A stretch of 64,000 nucleotides of DNA from Klebsiella michiganensis (GCA_000963575.1 CP011077.1:1054001-1118000), one strand, 5' to 3'. Positions 35,934-47,177 are shown, counted from the first letter of the stretch. Notes: generated by a model from the letters alone, not told the origin. Program-made: numbers and translations.

Positions 35934-35948
35934 ATTGGTAGGACCAAT
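35934..35948 (-). promoter_or_regulatory. LldR operator, promoter-proximal
   Basis: Perfect palindrome ATTGGT-AGG-ACCAAT, 43 bp before the lldP start. Its centre is 125 bp from the second site, close to the O1-O2 spacing of E. coli lldPRD. Confidence 0.85.
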
Positions 35949-36058
35949 TTTGCTTTGTAGAGCAAATGATGGCTAATGGTTAATCTTGTGTTAACGATTG
36001 GCAACGCCCCGGCGAGTGTTTATCGGCGTTTTGTAGAAAAGGGCACGTTTTTAGTCAG

Positions 36059-36073
36059 ATTGGTAGGACCAAA
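36059..36073 (-). promoter_or_regulatory. LldR operator, distal
   Basis: ATTGGT-AGG-ACCAAA, identical to the proximal operator except for the last base. Fits the looping repressor model known for E. coli LldR. Its last bases are shared with the T tract of the neighbouring SDR-gene terminator. Confidence 0.8.
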
Positions 36074-36098
36074 AAACTCTCCTCCGGGCGGAGGAGAG
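36071..36098 (-). terminator. Terminator of the SDR gene
   Basis: On the minus strand CTCTCCTCC-GCCC-GGAGGAGAG followed by six T residues, 10 bp after the SDR stop. Confidence 0.9.
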
Positions 36099-36107
36099 GG
36101 ATAAATG

Positions 36108-36848
36108 TTAAAGCTCCTGGCGGGTAGGGCGGAACAGAATTTCGTTAATGTCGACCTCTTCCGGTTGGCTGATGGCGAAGGCGACCACGCTCGCAAACGA
36201 CTCGGCGGAGATCGCGACGTCGTCGTAGAACTGTTGGATGTTTGCCGCCACGTCCGCCTCGGTAATGCTGGCGACCAGCTCGCTCTCAACGGCACCCGGC
36301 GAGATGATGGTCGTGCGGATGTTGTAAGGTTTTACCTCCTGACGCAGCCCTTCAGATATCACCCGTACCGCGGTTTTGGTGGCCGCGTAAACCGCGCTGC
36401 CTGGGCGAACCTTGTGCCCCGCGACGGAAGAGGTATTAATGATATGGCCGCTTTTTTGCCGCTGCATATAAGGCAGGGCGGCGGCGATGCCGTACAGCAC
36501 GCCCTTAAGGTTGACGTCTATCATCGCGTTCCAGTCATCAAACTTTTTGCGTTCCAGCAGCGAATGGGGCATCAGGCCCGCATTGTTGACCATCACATCG
36601 ACTCGCCCATACAGCGCCACGGCTTTATCGACCAGCGCCTGCACCTGCTCAGGCTGAGTCACATCGGTCTGCACCGCGGCCTCAGGGTTCAGGTTCAGAT
36701 CCTGCGCCAGCTTTTTTAACCGCTCGAGTCGGCGCGCGCCCAGTACCAGCTTAGCGCCGTCTTTTACCAGCCGGCGCGCCAGAGCCTCACCCAGCCCGCT
36801 GCTGGCGCCGGTGATAACGACAACTTTGTTTTCAATACCCTGTACCAT
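36108..36848 (-). CDS. Short-chain dehydrogenase/reductase
   Basis: A 246-residue classical SDR: cofactor motif TGASSGLG near residue 13 (the Arg residues of GARRLERL after strand 2 suggest NADP), NNAG, catalytic Ser (INTSSVAG) and YxxxK (YAATKTA). The substrate is unknown. A longer frame exists, but ATG 36848 follows the near-perfect ribosome site GGAGGTGAC. Fourteen base pairs behind the cupin gene, so they form an operon. Confidence 0.88.
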   Translation of the reverse strand: MVQGIENKVVVITGASSGLGEALARRLVKDGAKLVLGARRLERLKKLAQDLNLNPEAAVQTDVTQPEQVQALVDKAVALYGRVDVMVNNAGLMPHSLLERKKFDDWNAMIDVNLKGVLYGIAAALPYMQRQKSGHIINTSSVAGHKVRPGSAVYAATKTAVRVISEGLRQEVKPYNIRTTIISPGAVESELVASITEADVAANIQQFYDDVAISAESFASVVAFAISQPEEVDINEILFRPTRQEL

Positions 36849-36861
36849 GTCACCTCCGTCG

Positions 36862-37260
36862 CTATTTTTTGTACTGCTCATCGCTGACTTTTTCCAGCCA
36901 CTCCACGGGGCTGCCGTTTAAGGACTCGGCAATGGCGATATGCGTCATTGCCGTATCCGGTGATGCGCCATGCCAGTGTTTTATCCCTTCGGGTATCCAG
37001 GCGATATCGCCCTGATTCAGCTCCTGAATCTCCTCCCCCCATTCCTGTAGCCACCCGCGCCCCTGAGTCACGATCAGCGTTTGACCCAGCGGATGCGTAT
37101 GCCAGGCCGTGCGTGCGCCGGGCTCAAAGGTGACTATGGCCCCGCCAACGCGGGCGTTGTCTGTGCCGCTAAAGGGCGAATCAATACGTACCTTGCCGGT
37201 AAAATAATTCTCTGGCCCCTGCTGTGAGGGCTGTGAGCCGCTGCGGATAATTTTCATCAA
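36862..37260 (-). CDS. Cupin-domain protein
   Basis: A 132-residue single-domain cupin. Motif 1 is PGARTAWHTHPLGQTLIVTQGRG (residues ~47-69; His54, His56 and Gln60 likely metal ligands) and motif 2 is GDIAWIPEGIKHWHGA (~84-99, His95). Often annotated as a quercetinase/carboxymuconolactone-type cupin; the reaction is unknown. Paired with the SDR gene and divergent from a LysR gene, a frequent arrangement in small redox-stress or aromatic-response operons. Confidence 0.85.
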   Translation of the reverse strand: MMKIIRSGSQPSQQGPENYFTGKVRIDSPFSGTDNARVGGAIVTFEPGARTAWHTHPLGQTLIVTQGRGWLQEWGEEIQELNQGDIAWIPEGIKHWHGASPDTAMTHIAIAESLNGSPVEWLEKVSDEQYKK

Positions 37261-37413
37261 ATGCTCCAGTCGAGAAGGTCATCATTCGTCGTCATACCGT
37301 AGCCCCGAACAGCGCAGCGGACTAGTCGGGGAAAAGTACAAGAGCTTATGAATTCAGCTCATGAATCTCGCTATACTGAGGATAGTCTGTGGCTGAGTAA
37401 GGCGCGTATAAGC

Positions 37414-38307
37414 ATGCTGAAAGAGAACTTCAACGATCTAATGTCATTTATGGCGGTGGCTCGCGAGCGCAGTTTTACCCGCGCGGCGGCCAAGCTTGGC
37501 GTTTCCCAGTCCGCCCTTAGCCACGCGATTCGTGGACTTGAGGAGCGTCTTCAGCTGCGTTTACTTACCCGTACCACGCGCAGCGTCGCCCCTACAGAAG
37601 CCGGTGAAAAGCTGCTTGCCAGCCTGGCGCCTCGCTTTGCTGACCTTGAAAATGAACTGGTTACGCTGAGCGAAATGCGCGATCGACCGGCAGGTAATAT
37701 TCGCCTGACCGCGGCCGAACACAGCATGCAGTCGGTTTTATGGCCGGTGCTGCGAACTTTTCTGGTCGATTACCCGGACATAAACATAGAAATCAGCGTG
37801 GATAACGCGTTGACCGATATCGTCAGCGGGCAGTTCGACGCCGGTATTCGGCTCGGCGAGCAGGTGGCTAAAGATATGGTGGCCGTGCGCCTGGGCCCGG
37901 AACTCAGTATGTCGGTTATTGGTTCCCCGGCCTATTTTGCAACACATAGCCACCCGATGACGCCGCAGGATCTCCAGCAGCACAATTGCATCAATATGCG
38001 CCTGCCTACCCTGGGAGGGCTCTATGCCTGGGAATTTGAAAAAGACGGCCGCGAACTGAAAATTCGCGTGGACGGGCAATTAACGTTCAATAGCCTGCGT
38101 CAGCGCATTGATGCGGCGCTGCATGGCCTCGGCCTGGCGTTTGTGCCGAGCGACACGGTGACTAACGAGATTGCCGAAGGGCGACTGGTTCGGGTGCTTG
38201 AGGCCTGGTGCAAACCATTCCCCGGTTATTACCTTTACTACCCCAGCCGTAAGCAGCACACGACCGCCTTCTCCCTGCTGGTGGATGCGCTGAGATATTC
38301 GTCCTGA
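37414..38307 (+). CDS. LysR-family regulator
   Basis: A 297-residue LysR regulator: winged HTH (residues ~4-63, FTRAAAKLGVSQSALSHAIRGLE) and a periplasmic-binding-protein-like effector domain (~90-295). Divergent from the cupin-SDR operon and most likely its regulator. A frame 22 codons longer exists; I prefer ATG 37414 because the family starts a few residues before the first HTH helix. Confidence 0.88.
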   Translation: MLKENFNDLMSFMAVARERSFTRAAAKLGVSQSALSHAIRGLEERLQLRLLTRTTRSVAPTEAGEKLLASLAPRFADLENELVTLSEMRDRPAGNIRLTAAEHSMQSVLWPVLRTFLVDYPDINIEISVDNALTDIVSGQFDAGIRLGEQVAKDMVAVRLGPELSMSVIGSPAYFATHSHPMTPQDLQQHNCINMRLPTLGGLYAWEFEKDGRELKIRVDGQLTFNSLRQRIDAALHGLGLAFVPSDTVTNEIAEGRLVRVLEAWCKPFPGYYLYYPSRKQHTTAFSLLVDALRYSS

Positions 38308-38339
38308 CCGGCAGATGATGAACGGAGCTTACTCTTGCC

Positions 38340-38376
38340 GCAGGCGAGGCGCGCTAAAATTACGCGCCGCGCCTGC
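38340..38376. terminator. Bidirectional terminator-like hairpin
   Basis: GCAGGCG-A-GGCGCG pairs with CGCGCC-G-CGCCTGC across the loop CTAAAATTA, between the convergent LysR and DoxX genes. Confidence 0.75.
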
Positions 38377-38383
38377 CTTACCC

Positions 38384-38854
38384 TCAGGCTAGCTTCAGCA
38401 CTCTGTCCAGCGACCAGCGGCCTGCGCCGCGGGCGATAATCAGCAGCAATAACCCGCCCCAGATCAGGTGCGTGGGCCATGCGTCCGGGTAGACAAAAAT
38501 TTCAATCACCAGGGTCATAAACAGCAGTCCTGCGGCCGCGAAGCGTGAAAGCAATCCCAGCACCAGCAGAACAGGGAAGGTATGTTCGGCCAGCGTGGCC
38601 AGGTGCGCGGCGATGTCATAGGGGATAAGCGGCAGCGCGTATTCGGTGCGGAACAGTTCGTAGGTGGACGGTTTTAGCGTCATGAACCCCGTCACTTTGG
38701 TGCGGCCGGAGAGGAAGAACACGGCGGCTATACCCACTCGGGCTACCAGCAACAGCACGTTGTCGCCAATGCCTCTCTGGATCCGACCCCAGAGTCTGTT
38801 CCACAGAGAGCATCCCCCCTGCGTAGTCATTTTTTGTTCAGATACTTTCATCAT
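38384..38854 (-). CDS. DoxX-family membrane protein of the bufferin operon
   Basis: A 156-residue inner-membrane protein with four predicted helices (starting near residues 34, 80, 102 and 124) and the DoxX pattern ARVGIAAVFFLSGRTKV. DoxX genes commonly close operons that hold DUF692, DUF2063 and DUF2282 genes; the role there is unclear (redox or quinone link suggested). It follows the DUF2063 gene by 16 bp. Two adjacent ATG codons (38854, 38851) are possible starts after TTGAGGCTAA. Confidence 0.85.
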   Translation of the reverse strand: MMKVSEQKMTTQGGCSLWNRLWGRIQRGIGDNVLLLVARVGIAAVFFLSGRTKVTGFMTLKPSTYELFRTEYALPLIPYDIAAHLATLAEHTFPVLLVLGLLSRFAAAGLLFMTLVIEIFVYPDAWPTHLIWGGLLLLIIARGAGRWSLDRVLKLA

Positions 38855-38870
38855 TTAGCCTCAAAGAGTG

Positions 38871-40763
<1,893 letters not shown>

Positions 40764-40829
40764 TTAGGGGGCGGTAAATAATCGACTAATTATTGAGAGC
40801 GTTATTTCCTCCTGACTGAATAAGGCGAG

Positions 40830-41597
40830 TTAATTCCCCGAAGTAATATTCACGGCTTTAAATATCGTGCGTGCGACATTTCTCGGGTCATACAGCATCG
40901 GCACATGGCTGACCGGCAGCTCGGTGACGTGTGCATGGATTTTCTTCGCCATTGCCCGCTCCAGGTCCGGGTTAATCATCCGGTCATTGCTGCCGACCAG
41001 GAACCAGCTTGGCTTCTGCTGCCAGGCAGCGGTGGTCACTTTTTCGGTGAAGCTTGCGGCGGCGATCGGCATCTGGGTGATGCCGATAATGTTCTGCGCC
41101 TCAGGCGTCGCATCCTGAGCAAAGTCGGTGGCCACGGCCTTCGGGTCGAGGCTCAGGAAGCCGTCCTCGCCCTTGATGATTTTTGCGCTGCCGGGCGGGG
41201 CGGGGAAGCTGTTGGCCAGGTCTGCCGTCGACTGACCCGGCGATGGCGCAAAGGCGTTGATGTACACCAGCCCTTTAACTTTCGGGTCATTGCCGGCCTC
41301 GGTAATGACCGTGCCACCCCAGGAATGGCCGACCAGAATAACGTCGCCTTTAGCACGGGCGATGGCGCGTTTGGTCGCCGCTACGTCATCTTTCAGCGAT
41401 GTGAGCGGGATTTGTGCGGTGATGATTTCGTAGTGGCGCGTTTGCAGCACCGGGATCACCTGCTCCCAACTGCCGGTCGCATCGGCGAAGGCACCGTGCA
41501 CTAACACGATGGTGTGCTGCGTTTCCGCCTGGGCGGCAAACCCGGTCATCAGGCCAGCCGCAGCCAGCGCCAGCAGCGTTTTACGCGTGGGTTTCAT
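40830..41597 (-). CDS. Exported alpha/beta hydrolase
   Basis: A 255-residue alpha/beta hydrolase with a signal peptide (cut near FAAQAE), the oxyanion segment VLVHGAFADATGSW and the nucleophile elbow GHSWGG (Ser ~93). The catalytic His is probably in PVSHVPML near the C-terminus. Similar proteins are annotated as salicylate-esterase-like (EstC type) hydrolases. The substrate is unknown. It lies 93 bp upstream of the bufferin operon on the same strand; a functional link is not shown. Confidence 0.82.
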   Translation of the reverse strand: MKPTRKTLLALAAAGLMTGFAAQAETQHTIVLVHGAFADATGSWEQVIPVLQTRHYEIITAQIPLTSLKDDVAATKRAIARAKGDVILVGHSWGGTVITEAGNDPKVKGLVYINAFAPSPGQSTADLANSFPAPPGSAKIIKGEDGFLSLDPKAVATDFAQDATPEAQNIIGITQMPIAAASFTEKVTTAAWQQKPSWFLVGSNDRMINPDLERAMAKKIHAHVTELPVSHVPMLYDPRNVARTIFKAVNITSGN

Positions 41598-41630
41598 CTT
41601 CTTTTCCTGTTTTAAAAGGGACGGGGTTAA

Positions 41631-41894
41631 TTAGCGGTAAATATCGGCGCTGCCAAAGAAGCTGTTGTTGCCGCCAGCGGAGACGACTCGCCAGGCGCTG
41701 GCTCCGGCTTTTTCAGCTTTTTCAGCCAGTTTTTCATTAAGCTGGTCGAGGGACAGGGTGGTGCTGCTGCTTTCTGAGACGGTGCCAATTTTGACCAGGC
41801 CCTGGGCGCTATGGACTTCTTTGGCAGCAAAAGCGGGCGCTACAGCAGCGGCAAGGACGAGCGGGAGAATAACGTTGCGGAACAGTTTCATCAT
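41631..41894 (-). CDS. DUF1471 (YdgH/BhsA/McbA-like) periplasmic protein
   Basis: An 87-residue small periplasmic protein: signal peptide (cut near APAFA-AK) and one YdgH/BhsA-like domain (VHSAQGLVKIGTVSESSSTT...KAGASAWRVVSAGGNN). Enterobacteria have many such proteins induced by acid, copper, oxidants or surface contact. The start may be either of two adjacent ATG codons (41894, 41891); the GAGG ribosome site is better spaced for the second. Lies 33 bp upstream of the hydrolase gene, so possibly co-transcribed. Confidence 0.85.
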   Translation of the reverse strand: MMKLFRNVILPLVLAAAVAPAFAAKEVHSAQGLVKIGTVSESSSTTLSLDQLNEKLAEKAEKAGASAWRVVSAGGNNSFFGSADIYR

Positions 41895-42068
41895 AAGCCT
41901 CACATATCAGGTCGTGGAACACGTTGCCGCCGGAAGGTGGCGGATGCGCTTATTTAACGCCTGGTTTGTATGTGGGCTGTGTCAGAGGAAAGGGGATTTG
42001 TTTTGTTGTTTAGCAGCAGGGGATGTGGATACAAAACAACACAATTCTTTTGTTTCTTGCTGAGGTAA

Positions 42069-42094
42069 CCCCTCTCCCCGGGCGGGAGGAGGGG
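42069..42094. terminator. REP-like hairpin after fdnI
   Basis: CCCCTCTCCC-cgggc-GGGAGGAGGGG, ten bases past the fdnI stop. It resembles the REP-like palindromes at 28817 and 54560. Confidence 0.65.
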
Positions 42095-42104
42095 TAATGG
42101 GCGG

Positions 42105-42755
42105 CTACTTGATGCCTTCCCGGTTCTCTTTTTTGGCTTCTTCGGCCTCGATGGCGCGATACCAGCGCGGATGGTGCTTCTTCGCCCAGCGGCGGCTGAC
42201 CTTACCGACGATCATGCCCTTAATCGACCCTTTCACCCAAAATGCCATGTACATATGGATCAGGATGGCGTGAATCAAAATAATGGCTGCCGCGGCGTGG
42301 ACCAACAGGCTGTAGCGAATCATCCACATCGGGAAGTAGTGCGCAAACCAGGGCCGCCAGATGATAATCCCGGTCACCAGCAGCACGAAGATCATGCTCA
42401 TAATGCTCCAGAACATCATCTTCTGCCCGGCGTTGTACTTGCCCACATCCGCCACTTTATGCTCGTTGCCTTTCAGCACCTCAACGATCCCCTTCAGCCA
42501 GGGTAAATCCTGCTTATCGGGAATGTTGTGATGCACGAAGCGCCCGAACATAAACATCAGCGCCACAAAGATAGCCACGCCAAAGAACGGGTGAAGAATA
42601 CGCCCCATCTGCGGCGTGCCGAAGGTTTCCGTCAGCCATTGCAGCGTCGGGAAGAACAGGGCAATGCCGGATAGCGACACGAGGAAGAAACAAATCACCA
42701 CCGTCCAGTGGCAGGCCCGGTCGATGAATTTCGTTCTGAGGATCATCTTACTCAT
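42105..42755 (-). CDS. fdnI: Formate dehydrogenase-N, cytochrome b556 subunit
   Basis: A 216-residue inner-membrane cytochrome b with four helices (starting near residues 15, 55, 112 and 150) and His ligands in FIDRACHW, RILHPFFG and LIHAILIHMY. It passes electrons from FdnH to menaquinone. Length is one residue off E. coli FdnI (217). The start ATG 42755 overlaps the end of fdnH by eight bases; an open frame 17 codons further upstream is not the start. Confidence 0.96.
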   Translation of the reverse strand: MSKMILRTKFIDRACHWTVVICFFLVSLSGIALFFPTLQWLTETFGTPQMGRILHPFFGVAIFVALMFMFGRFVHHNIPDKQDLPWLKGIVEVLKGNEHKVADVGKYNAGQKMMFWSIMSMIFVLLVTGIIIWRPWFAHYFPMWMIRYSLLVHAAAAIILIHAILIHMYMAFWVKGSIKGMIVGKVSRRWAKKHHPRWYRAIEAEEAKKENREGIK

Positions 42756-43632
42756 GCTTATCTGCCTCGTCTTCGTCCACCTCTTCGTTTGGTCCGATCC
42801 CGACATAGTGGAAAATCAGGGCCGCGAAGGTGGCAACAAACCCTGCGGCTGAGAGCGGCTTCAGAATGCCTTTCCACAGGTTGATTGGGGTATCAATTTT
42901 TGGCTCTTTCGGCAGGTTGTGGTACAGCTCCGGCTGGTTCGCGTGGTGCAGCACGTATATGACGTGCGTGCCGCCCACGCCCTGCGGGTTGTAAACGCCC
43001 GCCTGCTCAAAGCCGCGTTTTTTCAGCTTCTCAACGCGCTGATCTGCCATTTCCAGCATTTCTTTGCGAGTGCCAAAGCGAATCGCGCCGGTGGGGCAGG
43101 TTTTCACGCAGGCGGGCTCCTGGCCCACGCTCACGCGGTCAACGCACAGGGTGCATTTATAAACGCGGTTATCGTCTTTGTTCAGGCGAGGAACGTTGAA
43201 CGGGCAGCCAGCGATGCAATAGCCGCAGCCGATGCAGTGCTCGGACTGGAAGTCCACGATGCCGTTGGCGTACTGAATAATCGCCCCGGCCGACGGGCAG
43301 GCCTTGAGGCAGCCAGGATCTTCGCAGTGCATACAGCCGTCTTTGCGGATCAGCCATTCCAGCCTGCCGTTTTCACGGGTTTCCGAAAAACGCATCAGCG
43401 TCCAGGACTTGGCGCTCAGGTCGGCGGGGTTGTCGTAAACCCCCACGCAGTGGCCTACTTCGTCGCGAATGTCATTCCACTCCGAGCAGGCAACCTGGCA
43501 GGCTTTGCAGCCGATGCAGCTTGAGACATCGATGAGCTTGGTGACCTCTTCCTTGAAGTCACGCGCCCGCGGCGGCGGCGTGAAGCCGTTGGTCGCCGAG
43601 CGTTTGATAATATCCTGAGATTGCATGGACAT
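42748..43632 (-). CDS. fdnH: Formate dehydrogenase-N, iron-sulfur subunit
   Basis: A 294-residue ferredoxin-like subunit with four Cys clusters for four [4Fe-4S] centres (CIGCKACQVAC, CMHCEDPGCLKACP, CIGCGYCIAGCP, CTLCVDRVSVG..CVKTCP) and one C-terminal membrane helix (~residues 255-278). It links the molybdenum subunit FdnG to the cytochrome. Same length as E. coli FdnH. Confidence 0.97.
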   Translation of the reverse strand: MSMQSQDIIKRSATNGFTPPPRARDFKEEVTKLIDVSSCIGCKACQVACSEWNDIRDEVGHCVGVYDNPADLSAKSWTLMRFSETRENGRLEWLIRKDGCMHCEDPGCLKACPSAGAIIQYANGIVDFQSEHCIGCGYCIAGCPFNVPRLNKDDNRVYKCTLCVDRVSVGQEPACVKTCPTGAIRFGTRKEMLEMADQRVEKLKKRGFEQAGVYNPQGVGGTHVIYVLHHANQPELYHNLPKEPKIDTPINLWKGILKPLSAAGFVATFAALIFHYVGIGPNEEVDEDEADKHE

Positions 43633-43643
43633 TGTTTTCTCCC

Positions 43644-46600
43644 TTACGCCTTCTCAATGTTGACCAGAAACGCCTTGTACTCCGGCGTTTGCGAGTTGGC
43701 GTCGCCTATCGACGGGGTCAGGGTGTTGGCGAGATAGCCCTTGCGGGCCACGCCTTCAAAGCCCCAGTGCAGCGGAATACCGATGGTTTCGATTTCCTGG
43801 CCTCCCGCCCGCAGGGTTTGCAGGCGCGGCGTCACCACGGCCACGGCTTTAATAAAGCCGCGCTTGCTGCTGACTTTCACCCGGTCACCGTGCGCAATGC
43901 CCTTCGCCTTCGCCAGCCCTTCGCTTATTTCAACGAACTGTTCCGGCTGCACGATGGCGTTAAGCCGCGCGTGCTTGGTCCAGGTGTGGAAGTGCTCGGT
44001 CAGGCGATAAGTCGTGCCGACATACGGGAACTGCTGCCTGCGGCCCATGCGTTTAGCGTCCGCTTCGTACAGGCGCGCCGCCGGGTTAGAAACCACGTTC
44101 GGGTGCAGCGGGTTAGTCCCCAGCGGCGTTTCAAACGGTTCGTAGTGCTCAGGGAACGGCCCTTCGGCAAGCTTGTCGAGGGCAAACAGGCGCCCCAGAC
44201 CTTCCTGCTGCATGATGAATGGCCCAACGCCGCTGTCGGGGGCGGCGGAGCTGAAGTCCGGAATATCGTTCCCGACCCATTTCGTGCCGTTCCACTCAAT
44301 CAGCATGCGCTTCGCATCCCAGGGTTTGCCCTGCAGATCCGCCGAGGCGCGGTTATACAGCACGCGGCGGTTCATTGGCCACGCCCACGCCCAGCCCAGC
44401 GTATTACCCAGCCCGGACGGATCCGCGTTATCGCGGTTTGCCATCTGGTTGCCCTGGCGAGTCCAGCTCCCGGCGTAAATCCAGCAGCCGGAGGCGGTGG
44501 AGCCGTCGTCGCGCAGCAGCGCGAAGGAGTCCAGCAGCTGGCCTTTCTTCGCCAGCAGGTTGCCGCTGGCGTCAAACAGATCATCCAGCGCGTAGCCGTT
44601 GCTCTCTTTGGCTATCTCTTCGGACTCGGGGCGATCGGGCTGGTGGTAGTGCCAGCGCATTTTCATCAGCGGCTCAATGCCTTTGCCGCCTTCGGCCTGG
44701 TACATCTGGCGCAATTGGTGGTAAAGCCCGGCAAGAATTTCGCCGTCGTTAAGCGCTTCGCCCGGCGCGTCCGCGCCTTTCCAGTGCCACTGCAGCCAGC
44801 GGCCCGAGTTGGCGATGGAGCCATCTTCTTCCGCAAAACAGGTGGAAGGCAGGCGGAACACTTCGGTCTGGATTTGCGCCGGATCAACGTCGTTCATCTC
44901 GCCGTGGTTCTGCCAGAAGTTGGAGGTTTCCGTCACCAGCGGGTCGATAATCACCAGGTACTTCAGCTTGCTCAGGCTGGCGACCACCTTGTTTTTATCC
45001 GGGAACGAGGCGACGGGGTTAAAGCCCTGACACAGGTAGCCGGTGACGAGATTGCGATCCATCATGTCGAAGTACTTCAGCACGTCGTAGGCCTGATCCC
45101 ACTTCGGCAGCCAGTCAAAGCCCCAGCCGTTTTCCTGCTGCGCCTGGTCGCCGTAGAAGGTTTTCATCAGGCTGACGAAGAACTTCGGATAGTTACTCCA
45201 GTAGTTCACCTGGCCCGGCAGCGTGGCTTTTGGCGTGTTGGCGGCGAGGTAGCCGTCGAGCGTGGTTTGCTTATCGGACGGCAAAGAGAGGTAGCCCGGC
45301 AGACTGGTGGACAGCAGGCCGAGGTCGGTCAGACCCTGAATATTGGAGTGGCCACGCAGCGCGTTCACGCCGCCGCCCGCCATACCCATGTTGCCCAGCA
45401 GCAGTTGGATCATCGCCATCGTGCGGATGTTCTGCGCGCCCACCGTGTGCTGGGTCCAGCCCAGCGCGTACAGGAACGTGGTGGTTCGATCCACCGCGCT
45501 GGTGGAGGCCAGCACTTCACAGATTTTCAGGAAGTCTGCCCGTGGCGTGCCGCAGATATGCTCGACGACGTCCGGCGTATAACGGGATACGTGCTCTTTG
45601 AGCAGGTTCCAGACGCATCGCGGATCGGTTAGCGAGTCATCACGCTTTGCAAAGCCGTTTTCGTCAAACTGGTAGTTCCAGGTGGTTTTGTCGTACTGGC
45701 GCTTTTCTTCGTCGTAGCCGCTGAACAGGCCGTCTTCAAAGGTAAAGTCTTCGCGCACCAGCAGGGCCGCATTGGTGTAGTGTTTGACGTACTCGGCGTT
45801 GATTTTGTTGTTGGAGATCAGGTACAGAATCACGCCCGACAGGAAGGTAATGTCGGTGCCGGAGCGAATCGGCGCGTAGATATCTGCTACCGATGCCGTG
45901 CGGGTGAAGCGCGGATCGACCACAATCAGCGTGGCGTCGTTGTTATTTTTGGCTTCCATCGCCCAGCGGAATCCGACCGGGTGGGCTTCAGCGGCGTTGC
46001 CGCCCATCACCATTACCACGTTAGCGTTTTTGATATCAACCCAGTGGTTGGTCATCGCACCGCGACCAAATGTTGGAGCAAGACTTGCTACCGTTGGTCC
46101 GTGTCAGACGCGCGCCTGGTTATCTACCGCCAGCATGCCCAGCGAACGGGCAAACTTCTGGGTTAACATGCCGGTTTCGTTACTGGCCGCCGAGGCGCAC
46201 AGCATCCCGGTGGAAAGCCAGCGGTTAACCGTCACGTTTTGCTCATTCTTCTCGATGAAGTTGGCGTCACGATCGTCTTTCATCAGGCGCGCAATGCGTG
46301 AGAATGCCTCATCCCAACTGATGCGCTGCCACTTGTCTGACCCCGGGGCGCGGTATTCCGGGTAGCGCAGGCGATTATCGCTGTGAATGTAGTCGAGCAG
46401 CCCGGCGCCTTTCGGGCATAGCGCGCCGCGGTTAACCGGGTGATCCGGATCCCCTTCGATATGGAAAATACTGGATTTGGCGTTTTTCGAGCCATCTCCC
46501 AGGCTATACATCAATAAACCACAGCCAACAGAACAGTAAGTACAGCTATTGCGAGTCTCTTTTGCACGCAGCAGCTTGTAGTTGCGCGTTTCCGCCAGCG

Positions 46601-46691
46601 CGGCTTTTGGGGCAAAGCCCAGCACCGCCGCCGTTGTACCTGCCATTCCGCCGGCGCAGATTTTGAAAAACTTCCTGCGACTGACGTTCAT
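43644..46691 (-). CDS. fdnG: Formate dehydrogenase-N, selenocysteine molybdopterin subunit
   Basis: A 1015-residue periplasmic catalytic subunit, if the in-frame TGA at 46106-46104 (codon 196) is read as selenocysteine; both length and position 196 equal E. coli FdnG. A Tat signal (SRRKFF, residues 4-9), a [4Fe-4S] site (CTYCSVGCG) and bis-MGD folds are present. It oxidises formate in the periplasm for nitrate respiration. I take ATG 46691, behind GAGGTGACG; a GTG two codons earlier overlaps that ribosome site. The stop-split frames should not be annotated as two genes or a pseudogene. Confidence 0.97.
46056..46106 (-). promoter_or_regulatory. Selenocysteine UGA codon and bacterial SECIS region
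   Basis: The UGA (46106-46104) is followed by sequence reading CACGGACCAACGGTAGCAAG and able to fold back on TTTGGTCGCGGTG ~25 bases later, with an apical GGTAGCAAGTCTTGCTCC part. This is the position and content of the E. coli fdnG SECIS hairpin bound by SelB. Confidence 0.85.
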
Positions 46692-46754
46692 CGTCACCTC
46701 ATTGTTACGACGTTTTTAGTGCGGGCGAAAATAACAGCTATAGCCATTCAGATA

Positions 46755-46768
46755 TTGCGTGAAATCAA
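46755..46768 (-). promoter_or_regulatory. Candidate FNR site before fdnG
   Basis: Read on the minus strand TTGAT-TTCA-CGCAA matches the FNR consensus TTGAT-N4-ATCAA at 8 of 10 positions, ~65 bp before the fdnG start. fdnGHI of E. coli requires FNR. Confidence 0.6.
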
Positions 46769-46792
46769 TTCGATAAACATTGGGTAGGCGAT

Positions 46793-46808
46793 TACCCCTT
46801 TGGTGTTA
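46793..46808 (-). promoter_or_regulatory. Candidate NarL site before fdnG
   Basis: TACCCCT is a perfect NarL heptamer (TACYYMT), followed after two bases by GGTGTTA, a partial inverted heptamer (7-2-7 layout). It lies upstream of the FNR site, as in the nitrate-activated E. coli fdnG promoter. Confidence 0.5.
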
Positions 46809-46925
46809 GTGGTTATCAGGTGGGGATAATACCGGCGTGTGCCTGAGGAAGATAAAAGGGGAGTAAAGCGATGCGGTCAGAAGCGGTGCCGTTTATCGGG
46901 GAAACGGCACGCTGAAGACTTTGGG

Positions 46926-47177
46926 TCAGATACGGGTAATCGAGAACCAGCGACGCCAGATAAAGCGCAGCAGATAATACTCAATGGTGCCCAAAACCAG
47001 GAACCAGATGCAGAACAAGATCACGTAGAGCTGGCTGAGGTCGACCAGGTGGAAAGTGTCGATGAGCTTTTGTGCCAGCGTCAGCGTTAACGCCGGGGCC
47101 GGGAGCAGCAGGCATGAAAGAAAGGCCAGCAGCAAAATGCCGCCCGCGCTTAGCAGCGCTTGATGTGGATGGTTCAT
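46926..47177 (-). CDS. Small two-helix membrane protein, function unknown
   Basis: An 83-residue protein with two hydrophobic segments (residues ~9-30 and ~48-72) and a basic, aromatic C-terminus (RFIWRRWFSITRI). I do not recognise a named family. Divergent in context from fdnGHI only by distance: it is on the same strand, 234 bp upstream of fdnG. A palindrome containing TACCCGGGT lies ~40 bp before its start, similar to those upstream of the DUF2239 operon. Confidence 0.6.
   Translation of the reverse strand: MNHPHQALLSAGGILLLAFLSCLLLPAPALTLTLAQKLIDTFHLVDLSQLYVILFCIWFLVLGTIEYYLLRFIWRRWFSITRI

Noticed and set aside
43632..45632. 666-codon open frame on the plus strand
   Set aside because: It is the antisense of fdnG, which is certain from end-to-end similarity to E. 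coli FdnG. GC-rich third positions keep the reverse frame open.
46104..46106. Nonsense mutation splitting fdnG
   Set aside because: The TGA falls exactly at Sec196 and is followed by a SECIS-like fold, so it is recoded rather than a mutation.
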